64,000 nt of DNA, from positions 2,976,001 through 3,040,000 of the forward strand of contig NZ_CP014306.1 of assembly GCF_001557535.2 (NCBI RefSeq), read 5' to 3'. The stretch's first letter is position 1. Every line of letters starts with the position of its first letter. The notes beneath the pieces were generated by a model. It did no database searches. It was not told the origin of the DNA and saw nothing but the letters and a program-made list of their open reading frames with translations. The position numbers were made by a program, and so were the translations under genes. The stretch comes from Burkholderia sp. PAMC 26561. Lineage in GTDB: Bacteria; Pseudomonadota; Gammaproteobacteria; Burkholderiales; Burkholderiaceae. Shown here piece by piece: positions 26,253-34,805 of the stretch.

Positions 26253-26560
26253 GACTGTTGCCCCTGTTGGAAGAAACGTATTGGCGACGAACTTCATTGT
26301 CACCTCGATGCACCGCCTTGCACCATGTACAGTTCGACCGGATTTCATACGGCCGGCAACTTCGAAACCCATGAACGGACACTGATCCGCGACAATCTCA
26401 CCCTCCCAATGCAGGGCCGCGCTTCCTGCGGCGCCCCACATCAAGAGGGTGACGGACATTGCGCACACTGCCTATAACAGAGCATGAGTTGCAAACGCGG
26501 ATGCGCCGTCCGTGCTTGCGAGTCACTCCTGAAAACGGATCGTGCTTCGAGGTGACCACC
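26253..26560. other. Intergenic region between phzF-like and LuxR-type genes
   Basis: This 308-bp divergent region should carry promoters for both neighbours. I saw no convincing -35/-10 pair, dyad or small gene in it. Confidence 0.5.
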
Positions 26561-27322
26561 ATGCGCGTCCTGATCGTCGACGACCATTCTTTACTCAGGG
26601 CAGGACTCACTCTGCTGCTCAAGGAGCGCGACAGCGACGCACAGGTGTTCGAGGCGGAATCCGTTAGCGACGGGGTGGAACAGGCGCTGACTCATTCGCC
26701 CGATGCCGTGCTGCTCAGCCTCGACATGAGCGAAAACCGGGGCTTTGCCGCACTTGCTGCATTGTGGCAACGTATGCCATTGGTTCCAGTCGTGGTGATT
26801 TCGTCCGACGAGCGCGCGGAAACGGTGCGGCGTTGCCTCCAGATGCATGCAATGGGGTTCGTGGCGAAGACCGCTCGTGCGCACGTGCTGCATCTCGCGC
26901 TCGAGGTTGCAATGATCGGAGGTGTGTTCGTTCCCGCCGCGAGCGTCGGGAAGACCTTAGCCTGTAGTGAAACGTTCTGCGCGCCCTGCGCTGATCCTTC
27001 CGCTCACTCGTTCGACCGCAGCCCCGTTGCGATGACACCGCGAGAAAGAGAAACGCTCTCGTGGCTGCTTCGAGGTCTTCCGACGAAGTCGATCGCGTCC
27101 AAAATGGGCGTAGAGGACATCACCATACGCAAGTACGTAAGTCACTTGCTGGCGCGTTTCAACGTGCACAGGCGTACTGAACTGATCGCGATGATGTCCG
27201 ACCACGGCACCCGCGCGCAACCCGGGTGCGCCTTTGCTACTGGCGACGTCAATGCCGAAGCTGCAGAGGCGCTCCTGGCAGCTCGTTTTGAGTCGAGCCG
27301 CGTTACTACATTTGTTGCATGA
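26561..27322 (+). CDS. Atypical LuxR-type response regulator lacking the phospho-acceptor Asp
   Basis: A 253-residue protein with a receiver domain (about 1-120) and a LuxR/NarL helix-turn-helix near 180-235 (M-T-P-R-E-R-E-T-L, then S-I-A-S-K-M-G-V). The acidic pair D8-D9, the S81/S82 switch residue and K103 are kept. At the phosphorylation site, where NarL-type proteins read L-L-D-L-x-M-P, this one reads L-L-S-L-D-M-S, so the aspartate is replaced by S53 and the proline by S. It probably works without a histidine kinase, and none is nearby. The ATG at 26561 fits the domain start and has GAGGTG upstream. The targets may include the downstream peptide and Dyp peroxidase (inference). Confidence 0.86.
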   Translation: MRVLIVDDHSLLRAGLTLLLKERDSDAQVFEAESVSDGVEQALTHSPDAVLLSLDMSENRGFAALAALWQRMPLVPVVVISSDERAETVRRCLQMHAMGFVAKTARAHVLHLALEVAMIGGVFVPAASVGKTLACSETFCAPCADPSAHSFDRSPVAMTPRERETLSWLLRGLPTKSIASKMGVEDITIRKYVSHLLARFNVHRRTELIAMMSDHGTRAQPGCAFATGDVNAEAAEALLAARFESSRVTTFVA

Positions 27323-27447
27323 ATTAAATCAGGCGTGGCGATACACCTGTGGGTAGCGCCCTTCCATTGACCGGCGAACAATACACCGGTCGGTCAAGCT
27401 TGAATGTCTCACAACTGCCTTGGGCGGCCCTTTCAGTGAGGGTACAA

Positions 27448-27633
27448 ATGAAACGCTATCTGCTTGTTTTGGTCTTGCTGGCGAACGTCGCCTGCTTTGT
27501 GAGCCAGATGTGCGTTCCGTTTCAAGCTGCGGGTCCTGTGACACAAGCTGCGACCGCTCGGAGCGCGATACCAGCGGTAACGCCGCGTGCCATGAAATCC
27601 GCGCACATCGCCGCACGTTCCACGCAACTATAA
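27448..27633 (+). CDS. Small putative secreted protein
   Basis: A 61-residue protein starting M-K-R-Y-L-L-V-L-V-L-L-A, which looks like a signal peptide or single membrane anchor, with two cysteines (C16 and C22) and an alanine/threonine-rich, basic remainder. GAGGGT lies 6 nt before the ATG. I recognise no family. It lies between the LuxR-type regulator and the Dyp peroxidase, on the same strand. An inverted repeat with GACCGG/CCGGTC arms at 27369-27391 precedes it. It could be a non-gene; support is the ribosome site and the signal-like N-terminus. Confidence 0.45.
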   Translation: MKRYLLVLVLLANVACFVSQMCVPFQAAGPVTQAATARSAIPAVTPRAMKSAHIAARSTQL

Positions 27634-27680
27634 AAAACCGCGCAAAGCCGCAGATGAATCCAAGCGAAAACGCGGCCGTC

Positions 27681-27701
27681 TAATAGTACGTATTACTAAT
27701 A
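27681..27701. promoter_or_regulatory. AT-rich dyad upstream of the Dyp peroxidase gene
   Basis: TAATAGTA-CGTAT-TACTAATA has 8-bp arms with one mismatch, 84 bp before the peroxidase start, in a locally AT-rich stretch. It is a plausible regulator site; the nearby LuxR-type protein is a candidate. Confidence 0.4.
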
Positions 27702-27785
27702 TAACTGAGTGTAAATCTGGATGCGCCCGCTCGCGCCGGGTACTCGCGCCAGCCGTCAATCCGTCCCTTCAAAACGAGGTAAGTC

Positions 27786-29387
27786 ATGAGCACCGTACCG
27801 AATCCGATCGACTCGATTTCCATCGACCTGCAAGAGATCCAGGGAAATATCCTTGCGGGCTTCAACAAGGATCATCAACGTTTCGTGTTCTTCACCATCG
27901 AACATGTGGTGCGCGCCAAGAACTGGCTTGCCGGGTTTGCCAGCCACGTGGACAGCACTGCCGCCGTCGGGGCGTTCAACGACGTCTTCAGGGCGAAACG
28001 CAAAAAGCACAAAGGCGAAGTGAACATGCCTACGGCGACGTGGCGCAACATCGCGTTCAGCTATGCCGGTCTCGAGAAACTGGGCGCACCGGATCATGCG
28101 ACATTCCCGGACGACTTCAAGCAAGGCATGGCTGCTCGCAAGACCCTGGTCGGAGACCTCGATCGCAGCGATCCATCACGCTGGCACGGCCCTTTTAAAA
28201 AGCCGCAGGAACTGCACATCGTGGTGATGGTTGCGTCGGACATCCCTGGCGAGCTCGCGCATACAACGGATCAGATCATCGCGCACGCACAGCTGAATGG
28301 TTTGCGTCTGCTCCATGTGGAACATGGTGAAGTCCGTCCCGACCTGCCGGGTCACGAACAATTCGGTTTCAAGGACGGCGTCTCGCAACCCGGGATCAAG
28401 GGGTTTACGCTCTCGGTGAATGACCAGCCTGATCCGAATTCCGGACATCAGGGCGTGCCCGGCCAAGACTTGCTGTGGCCCGGTGAATTCGTGCTGGGAT
28501 ATCCGACCCAGATCCCCACCACGCCACCGCCGCCCTTCGACGGGCCAAATCCCGGCCAGGGTCCGATCAGCGCCAGCGGTCCGGACTGGACGAAAAACGG
28601 TTCATACCTCGTGTTTCGCAAACTACGTCAGGACGTTGCCGGCTTCATGGCAAGCGTGGCCGCGCACGCTTCGACTCTTGGCCTAAGCTCCGATGTGTAC
28701 GGAGCAAAACTGGTCGGGCGGTACGCGAGCGGCTGTCCGCTCGCGCCAACATCGTACGAGGTCGACTTGAGCAAGCTGCCCGAACTCGCGCCATCGAGCG
28801 CTAACGGCTTTCCCTCGGCGTTCGATCCAAATGATGGCGATCCGTCTGTCCAGCATCCGGAGTTGCTGGACGACAACCTCATCAACAACTTCGAATACGG
28901 TCAGGATCTGCCCGGGACGTGGGTGCCCCGCGCAGCGCATATCCGCAAGGCGTATCCGCGTGACGAAGAGTTTTTGCTGGCTGACGGCACCGTCGATCCA
29001 AACAGCGCGCTGCAGGAAAGCTTCACCCAGACCCGCCGGCTGTTGCGGCGCGGAATTGCCTACGGCGCGCCGCTGGCGCTGCCCAAAGATCCGGGCACAC
29101 CGATACAGGATGACGATGTCGACCGCGGCCTGCTGTTCCTCTGTTATCAGAAGAGCATAGAGTCGCAGTTTGAGTTCGTACAAAAGACGTGGATCGACAA
29201 CCCGGACTTTCCGCAGTCAGGCGACGGCGAGGATCCGCTCATTTCGCAGACAAAATCAGCGACCATGACGTGCCCCATACACGGCGCATCGACAACCGAA
29301 ACGCTTTCGCATTTTGTCGTCACCGAGGGCGGAGAGTATTTCTTTCAGCCATCGATCACAGCGCTTAAATTGATCGCCAGCAGCTAG
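27786..29387 (+). CDS. Dyp-type peroxidase
   Basis: A 533-residue haem peroxidase of the dye-decolourising family. The G-x-x-D-G signature is present as G-F-K-D-G at residues 194-198, and the distal-side segment V-F-R-K-L-R-Q-D-V follows later. The length fits the larger class P/V-type members rather than the shorter EfeB-type. No signal peptide is seen, so a cytosolic or encapsulin-type location is likely, but no encapsulin gene is adjacent. A GAGGT ribosome site precedes the ATG. The C-terminal region after about residue 430 has a C-P-I-H-G segment of unknown role. A strong bidirectional terminator follows. Confidence 0.9.
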   Translation: MSTVPNPIDSISIDLQEIQGNILAGFNKDHQRFVFFTIEHVVRAKNWLAGFASHVDSTAAVGAFNDVFRAKRKKHKGEVNMPTATWRNIAFSYAGLEKLGAPDHATFPDDFKQGMAARKTLVGDLDRSDPSRWHGPFKKPQELHIVVMVASDIPGELAHTTDQIIAHAQLNGLRLLHVEHGEVRPDLPGHEQFGFKDGVSQPGIKGFTLSVNDQPDPNSGHQGVPGQDLLWPGEFVLGYPTQIPTTPPPPFDGPNPGQGPISASGPDWTKNGSYLVFRKLRQDVAGFMASVAAHASTLGLSSDVYGAKLVGRYASGCPLAPTSYEVDLSKLPELAPSSANGFPSAFDPNDGDPSVQHPELLDDNLINNFEYGQDLPGTWVPRAAHIRKAYPRDEEFLLADGTVDPNSALQESFTQTRRLLRRGIAYGAPLALPKDPGTPIQDDDVDRGLLFLCYQKSIESQFEFVQKTWIDNPDFPQSGDGEDPLISQTKSATMTCPIHGASTTETLSHFVVTEGGEYFFQPSITALKLIASS

Positions 29388-29400
29388 CGCGCAAGAACAA

Positions 29401-29434
29401 AATGGCGGCTCACAGGTAAGCGTGAGCCGCCATT
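29401..29434. terminator. Bidirectional intrinsic terminator
   Basis: A perfect 13-bp stem (AATGGCGGCTCAC with its complement) and an 8-nt loop sits between the convergent peroxidase and SDR genes. T-rich tracts follow on both strands (CATTTCTTG on plus, CATTTTGTTC on minus), so it should end both transcripts. Confidence 0.85.
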
Positions 29435-29456
29435 TCTTGCTTTGCTCCTTTAGTTT

Positions 29457-30227
29457 CTACACCCCGCTCGCATACCCTCCATCGACCGGCAACGTCACGC
29501 CCGTGATGAATGCGGACGCCGGCGACGCCAGGAACAACGTCGCGCCGACGAGGTCATCGACTTCGCCCCAGCGCTTGAGCGCACTGCGCGCCGCGATCTT
29601 GTCCGCGCTTGCCGGCACTTCCCACAACGCGCGTGTCATGTCCGTCCGGTGGTAGCCGGGCGCGATCGCATTCACGCGCACGCCCGCGGGCCCGAACGCG
29701 TGCGCGAGCGAACGCGTCAAACCCAGAATGCCCGTCTTGCTCGCGCAATACGCGGGCACTTCCACATCGGCGATATAACTGAGCATCGACGCCACATTGA
29801 CGATTGCACCATGCGCGCGTTCGAGCATGTCGCGCGATGCCATTGCGAGGCGCATGGCGGCGGTCAGGTTCACATCGATGACTTCGCGGAACACATCATC
29901 ACGATACTCATCGGCGGGACGCGCCACGCCTGCCGCATTCACGAGCACATCGAGTTCACTCAGGCTCCCAACGAACGCCTTGATCGCGTCGTTATCGCGG
30001 ACATCGAGTTGTTCGAAGCGAATGCCTTTCAGTGTCGTGTCCGCGCGCAACGCTTCGAGCTTGCGCGTGGAGCTTCCCGTGGCGATGACCTCGGCGCCCA
30101 GCGCGGCGAACCCCTGCGCGATCGCCAAGCCGATACCGCTCGTTGCGCCTGACACAAGCACGTTTTTTCCATCGAAGAGGCCGGGACGGAACGCCGCTGT
30201 TTCCTGACCTTTGAGTTCAGTTGCCAT
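29457..30227 (-). CDS. Short-chain dehydrogenase/reductase (polyol cluster)
   Basis: A 256-residue classical SDR with S-G-A-T-S-G-I-G for the cofactor, N-A-A-G in place of the commoner N-N-A-G, catalytic S in V-A-S-M-L-S and Y-C-A-S-K. It is the last gene of the region B operon, 18 bp after the GldA-like gene, and is followed by the terminator. It probably oxidises the imported polyol or reduces a downstream ketose. The substrate cannot be read from sequence. Confidence 0.88.
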   Translation of the reverse strand: MATELKGQETAAFRPGLFDGKNVLVSGATSGIGLAIAQGFAALGAEVIATGSSTRKLEALRADTTLKGIRFEQLDVRDNDAIKAFVGSLSELDVLVNAAGVARPADEYRDDVFREVIDVNLTAAMRLAMASRDMLERAHGAIVNVASMLSYIADVEVPAYCASKTGILGLTRSLAHAFGPAGVRVNAIAPGYHRTDMTRALWEVPASADKIAARSALKRWGEVDDLVGATLFLASPASAFITGVTLPVDGGYASGV

Positions 30228-30245
30228 GTTGTTTCTCGCGTGAGT

Positions 30246-31337
30246 TCAGATTGGGTTATCGAAGCGCTGTGCATAGCGGTCCATCGCTTTCAATGCGGCG
30301 ACGACCAGCGCTGCATCGACGGGATACGGTTCGTTGTGGATGATCTCGCCCGCGCGGCACGCACGCTTTGCCACGGTTTCGAGCGCGGCCTGATCAGTGA
30401 CGTCCACGTTGATTTCAGCAAGCCGCGTAGGCAATCCCACGGCGCGGCAGAACTTGAAAACGCGCTGACGCTCGTCATCGGGCACCGCCGATAAAAACAG
30501 TGAAGCCAGCACGCCGATCGCAACCTTCTCCCCATGCAGCAAACCATGTGACGAAGGCAAGTCCGCGAGACCGTGATGGATCGCGTGGGCCGCCGCAACG
30601 CCGCCCGACTCGAAGCCAACGCCAGAAAGCAGGACCGTCGCTTCGAGCGTGGCATCGAAATCCGGCGTGACGATCTGCGCACGGCAATCGTCCACGGCCT
30701 GCACGGCATGCGCGAACAATGTGTCGCGGCAGAGCTTCGCAGCTTCGAACGCGAGCGCCGTTCCGCGGCCGCCGCACAGGTTCTTCGCATAAGCTTGGCG
30801 GCACGCGTCGGCTTCGTAGAACGTCGCGAGAGCATCGCCGATTCCCGCGATAAAAAACCGCACCGGCGCACGCACGATCAGGCTCGTATCGAGCAATACG
30901 AGATCCGGATTGCGCCGCACGAACCGGTCACGCACCACGCGGCCTTCTTCGTCGTAGATCACGGCGAGCGCCGAACACGGCGCATCGGACGCGGCGATGG
31001 TCGGCACGCAGACGAACGGCAGGCGCAGGTCATCGGCTGCGGCGCGGCCGGTATCGACCACCTTGCCGCCACCGAACGACACCACGATGTCCGCCCCGCT
31101 CTCGCGAATCCACTCGGCCGCAGCGGCGACCGAGCGCTCGGTGCAGGCGGCGTCGACGGAACGCACGACGAGCTTCACGCGTTCCGCCTTCGATAAAGCC
31201 GGCTGCAACAACGCCGCGACGTTGCTGTCGACGAGACACGCGGCATGCGTGCCCAGGCGCGCGAGTTCGGTATCGAGGGAATCGAGCGCCCCTGCGCCCT
31301 GGACGTATCGCGAGGGGAAAATGCTGGTTCGGAGCAT
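30246..31337 (-). CDS. Glycerol dehydrogenase-like iron/zinc alcohol dehydrogenase
   Basis: A 363-residue metal-dependent dehydrogenase of the GldA group. The dinucleotide loop is S-F-G-G-G-K-V-V-D-T, and metal ligands appear as D in A-G-I-G-D-A-L-A, H in H-A-I-H-H-G-L and H in G-L-L-H-G-E-K. These features match NAD-linked glycerol dehydrogenases. The open frame runs 128 codons upstream through the HAD gene in another frame, but the family start M-L-R-T-S-I at 31337 is correct, 10 bp after the HAD stop. It is part of the region B operon; a polyol-phosphate or polyol is the likely substrate. Confidence 0.88.
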   Translation of the reverse strand: MLRTSIFPSRYVQGAGALDSLDTELARLGTHAACLVDSNVAALLQPALSKAERVKLVVRSVDAACTERSVAAAAEWIRESGADIVVSFGGGKVVDTGRAAADDLRLPFVCVPTIAASDAPCSALAVIYDEEGRVVRDRFVRRNPDLVLLDTSLIVRAPVRFFIAGIGDALATFYEADACRQAYAKNLCGGRGTALAFEAAKLCRDTLFAHAVQAVDDCRAQIVTPDFDATLEATVLLSGVGFESGGVAAAHAIHHGLADLPSSHGLLHGEKVAIGVLASLFLSAVPDDERQRVFKFCRAVGLPTRLAEINVDVTDQAALETVAKRACRAGEIIHNEPYPVDAALVVAALKAMDRYAQRFDNPI

Positions 31338-31347
31338 GGTCTGGGTT

Positions 31348-32019
31348 TCAGGTGTCAAGTTGAACGCCGAGTGCTGCGGCGATGGCGGTGGACAACTCGT
31401 GTTCGGAGAAAACGAGTTCGGCGAGTTCAGGGAAAGACGACGCCGCGCCCGGATGTTCGGGCCATGCAAGCACTCGCATGCCTGCCGCGATGGCTGCACG
31501 TGCGCCGGTCGGACTGTCCTCCACGACAATCGCTTGTTCCGGCGAAATGTGCAAAAGCCACGCGGCGCGTTCGTACGGTTCGGGATGCGGCTTGCCGGCG
31601 CGGACATCGTTGGCGCTGATGGATATGAGTTGCGGGTCCTGCAAATCCAGCGCGCGAAGTCCGGCTTCGAGCAGCATGCGCGGCGAATTCGATACGATCG
31701 CCTGATGGATTCCGGCTGCACGCACGGCGCGATAAACGCTCAACGCGCCGGGCCTGGGTTGCATGTTGATGGCTTCGGACACGTAGTGGCGCGCACGCGC
31801 CATCGACCATTCGTCGTAGTCGAAGTCGATGCCAAAAAGCTTGCAACATAATGTATGCACTTCGCGCGCGGTCATGCCGAATATCGATGCATGCAGATCG
31901 TCGCCCGCCTTGATGCCGTGATGATTCAGCACGGTGACGAGTGTGTTCAGATGCAGCGCTTCGCTGTCGGCGAGCGTGCCGTCCATGTCCCACAAAACTG
32001 CTTTGATTGCGTGCGTCAT
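31348..32019 (-). CDS. HAD-superfamily phosphatase
   Basis: A 223-residue HAD hydrolase of subfamily I with an alpha-helical cap. The nucleophile motif is D-M-D-G-T-L, motif II is in V-S-N-S-P, the lysine in A-G-K-P-H-P-E-P-Y and motif IV in V-V-E-D-S-P-T-G. It resembles beta-phosphoglucomutases and sugar phosphatases. It overlaps the upstream FGGY kinase by the ATGA arrangement. Within the operon a mutase or phosphatase on a sugar phosphate is expected; the sequence does not separate these. Confidence 0.88.
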   Translation of the reverse strand: MTHAIKAVLWDMDGTLADSEALHLNTLVTVLNHHGIKAGDDLHASIFGMTAREVHTLCCKLFGIDFDYDEWSMARARHYVSEAINMQPRPGALSVYRAVRAAGIHQAIVSNSPRMLLEAGLRALDLQDPQLISISANDVRAGKPHPEPYERAAWLLHISPEQAIVVEDSPTGARAAIAAGMRVLAWPEHPGAASSFPELAELVFSEHELSTAIAAALGVQLDT

Positions 32020-33521
32020 GCATGAGTCTCAGCGAGACGATCGAGGTCGTCGTAGAACTGTTGCGAGCTCGAATAGAGCCGCTCGAAGATCGGCATCATC
32101 CGGTCGTAGATATCGCCGGCGCGCGGGTCCGGCAGGACTTCGCGCTCGAATTGAACGAAGGCGGAGACGGCATCGCCAAGGCGCGCGAACTGGCCATGCG
32201 CGGTCGCCGCGAGAATCGCGCAGCCCATCACGCCGCATTCCACTTCAGCCGGCACGAGAATCGGCGTTCGGTACATGCTCGCCTTGATGTCGAGCCACAG
32301 CGCAGCCTTCGCACCGCCGCTTGCAGCGACGAGCCGTTCCATGCGCACGCCCGCGGATTCGATCACGCCAATGTGACGCCGCACGCCGAAGGCAACACCC
32401 TCCAGCACCGCCCGATGCAAGTGCGCCGTCCCATGTTTGGCACCGATGCCAAAAAATTGCGCGCGCGAATTCGAGTGCTCGCCAAGGCGTTCGCCCGTGA
32501 GATACGGCAGGAAAAAAAGGCCTTCGGAACCGACCGGCGCTTCGGCCGCTTTTTGCGCGACGGCGTCGTAGCTCAAGGCGTTTTCGTGGAACGCACGACG
32601 TGCCCAGCGCATGGCGTCGCCGCCTGAATCGAGCAACATGAAGCGTCCCCACAAGCCCTCTGCGGTCGCCACGTTCGAGACTTCGGGATGCAGCATGGGG
32701 GTATCGGCGATCACGGTGATGATCGATGACGTACCGGTGATGTCCGACCCGAGACCCGGTGCATACACACCCGAGCCGAGCACCGACAGCGGATAATCCG
32801 CACCGCCTACCAGCACCGGCGTGCCTTCGCGCAAGCCGGTCGCCTGCGCAGCTTCAGCGGTGACGCTGCCGAGGATTTCCTGCGGCGAACGGATGGGCGG
32901 GAATTTGGTGATGTCGAGGCCGAGCGCATCGAGCATCGGTTGGGACCAGGTCCGCGTTTGCGGGTCCATCAAGAAGCTTGTCGATGCATCGCTCCAGTCC
33001 CACGCGCGTTCGCCCGTCAGACGGAAGTTGACGTAGTCCTTCGACATGAAGACGGTCGCGGCGCGCTCGTACGCTTCGGGCTCGTTCTGCTTGAGCCATT
33101 GCAGCTTGAAACCGGGCCACGCGGGCGTGGCGGGGTTCGCTGTCAGCGGGAGGTAGGACGTGGAGTCGTGCGCTGCCCGGAAGGCTTCGACTTGCGCGAG
33201 CGTGCGTTTGTCATTCCAGAGCGGCGCGGTTTCGCGGGTGAGTTGGCCGTCCGCATCGATCAGAACCGTGCCGTGCATTTGCCCGCACGCGCAGATTGCC
33301 GCGATGTTTGCAGCCGCATTCGGCACGCTTTCGAGCACTTCACGAATGGCGCCGGCAGCGCCCTGCCACCAGTCCGCGGGACGTTGTTCGGACCAGCCGT
33401 AGCGGAGCACGATCTGCTCGTGCTCGCGCGCCGCCATGCTTGCTATTTTTCCACGTCCATTGACAAGGGCAGCGCGAACGCTGCCCGTGCCAACGTCGAT
33501 GGCAAGGTAATACGTCTCCAT
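32016..33521 (-). CDS. FGGY-family carbohydrate kinase (xylulokinase-like)
   Basis: A 501-residue sugar kinase. The ATP/phosphate loop D-V-G-T-G-S-V-R is at the start, followed by C-G-Q-M-H-G-T (substrate site), S-D-I-T-G-T-S-S in the middle and A-A-S-G-G-A-K in the C-terminal domain. Most like xylulokinases and related pentulose kinases. It is coupled to the HAD gene and lies 249 bp downstream of the binding-protein gene in the same direction. It would phosphorylate the keto-sugar made from the imported polyol. Confidence 0.9.
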   Translation of the reverse strand: METYYLAIDVGTGSVRAALVNGRGKIASMAAREHEQIVLRYGWSEQRPADWWQGAAGAIREVLESVPNAAANIAAICACGQMHGTVLIDADGQLTRETAPLWNDKRTLAQVEAFRAAHDSTSYLPLTANPATPAWPGFKLQWLKQNEPEAYERAATVFMSKDYVNFRLTGERAWDWSDASTSFLMDPQTRTWSQPMLDALGLDITKFPPIRSPQEILGSVTAEAAQATGLREGTPVLVGGADYPLSVLGSGVYAPGLGSDITGTSSIITVIADTPMLHPEVSNVATAEGLWGRFMLLDSGGDAMRWARRAFHENALSYDAVAQKAAEAPVGSEGLFFLPYLTGERLGEHSNSRAQFFGIGAKHGTAHLHRAVLEGVAFGVRRHIGVIESAGVRMERLVAASGGAKAALWLDIKASMYRTPILVPAEVECGVMGCAILAATAHGQFARLGDAVSAFVQFEREVLPDPRAGDIYDRMMPIFERLYSSSQQFYDDLDRLAETHA

Positions 33522-33601
33522 GACTCGAGTTCCCAGGTGTTGCCTGAACGAGCGAATTCGTCGTGCGAAAAATGCGCCGAACTTCTAATTAACGTTATTT
33601 T

Positions 33602-33618
33602 GACTACGTTTTGTAGTC
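33602..33618. repeat. Inverted repeat in the spacer between binding-protein and kinase genes
   Basis: GACTAC-GTTTT-GTAGTC lies in the 249-bp, AT-rich spacer that divides the transporter and enzyme halves of the region B operon. No T-run follows on the minus strand, so it looks less like a terminator than an mRNA-stabilising hairpin or protein-binding site. Confidence 0.45.
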
Positions 33619-33770
33619 GTGTCAATTAGCTGCTCACGCTTATTCCGCCACGAATTCGCCGTTCAACCACCGAGGCCTCTCGTTTTTAGCTTCCGTCTTT
33701 CGTTGTTTTCACTAACTTTATTTCTCATTGATGCGGAAAGCGCTCCCGCATCGCGTCCAGCCAAAAACCG

Positions 33771-34715
33771 TCAATACAATACGTTCTTTGCAACCGGCTG
33801 ATCGATGTTGCCCTTGTCGACCATGACCACGCCCGTATCGACAAACTTGGGCGGCATTTTCTTCTCGATCACGCCAACCACCGTTTCGATGCCCTTGTAG
33901 CCCATCTGGTACGAACCCTGCACGGCGATCGCCTGGATGGTCCCGTCCTTCACGAAGTTCTGCAGATCCTGGTTGCCATCGAAGCCGATCGCCACGACCT
34001 TTCCGGCCTTGCCCGATTGCGCGAGTGCGCGGCCCATGCCCACTGCCGTCGGTTCATTCGCGCCGAAGATTCCTTTGAGATCGGGATTGGCCGCCAGCAC
34101 GTCGGTCGTCTGGTTCAGCGCGTTCGCCATTTGCGATTGCGAGTAGAACGGACCCACCACCGTCAGCTTCGAATGCGCTTCCAGGTACTTCCGGAATCCG
34201 CCCACGCGCGCAGCCTCGGAGCCGGCGCCGGCCACGTACGACATCAACGCGATCTTGCCCGTCTGCCCGACCTTCGCGATCAGCGCCTGAGCGCACATCT
34301 CGCCGGCCTTGGCGTTATCGGTGGAAAGGAAAGCCTGGTAGTACTGTTTGCCCGAATCGGCCAGTGCCGAGTCGATGATCACCACCGGAATGTGCGCTTC
34401 CCACGCCTTCTTCACAGCCGGCACGAGCGCATCAGGATCTGACGCGGCCAGCACGATACCCGAGACCTTGCGGTTCACCGCGTTCTCGACCATGTTCACT
34501 TCGGCTGCGATATCCGATTCGGCGGTCGGCCCCTGGAAGGTCATCGTGTAGCCCTTCTGCTTGGCCATGGCCGCAGTCGCGCCCTTGTTGACGTTTTGCC
34601 AGTAGTTGGAATCGGCGCTCTTCACAATGACCGCAATCTCGCCGCCCGCGGCAAATGCGGTGCTCGCGGCAACGGCCAGCACAGTGGCAAACATCGCCTT
34701 CGTAGTCAGTTTCAT
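33771..34715 (-). CDS. Sugar/polyol ABC transporter substrate-binding protein
   Basis: A 314-residue periplasmic binding protein of the RbsB class. A signal peptide of about 22 residues ends S-T-A-F-A-A. The core has K-S-A-D-S-N-Y-W-Q and a hinge-proximal G-F-D-G-N-Q-D. AAAGGAG precedes the ATG. It lies 90 bp after the permease gene and has a long untranslated spacer behind it, a common arrangement giving binding proteins higher expression than the enzymes that follow. Confidence 0.9.
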   Translation of the reverse strand: MKLTTKAMFATVLAVAASTAFAAGGEIAVIVKSADSNYWQNVNKGATAAMAKQKGYTMTFQGPTAESDIAAEVNMVENAVNRKVSGIVLAASDPDALVPAVKKAWEAHIPVVIIDSALADSGKQYYQAFLSTDNAKAGEMCAQALIAKVGQTGKIALMSYVAGAGSEAARVGGFRKYLEAHSKLTVVGPFYSQSQMANALNQTTDVLAANPDLKGIFGANEPTAVGMGRALAQSGKAGKVVAIGFDGNQDLQNFVKDGTIQAIAVQGSYQMGYKGIETVVGVIEKKMPPKFVDTGVVMVDKGNIDQPVAKNVLY

Positions 34716-34805
34716 GTCTCGCTCCTTTGGTTTTATAAGCCTCTGCGGCCCGCTTCGCTGCTGCCCTTCGGACGCTTGAGAAAGACCCCTCGCGCCCGAT
34801 GAAAC

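Noticed and set aside
30246..31721. Long form of the GldA-like frame, including 128 extra N-terminal residues
   Set aside because: The extra part overlaps the HAD gene out of frame and has low-complexity composition; the family start is at 31337.
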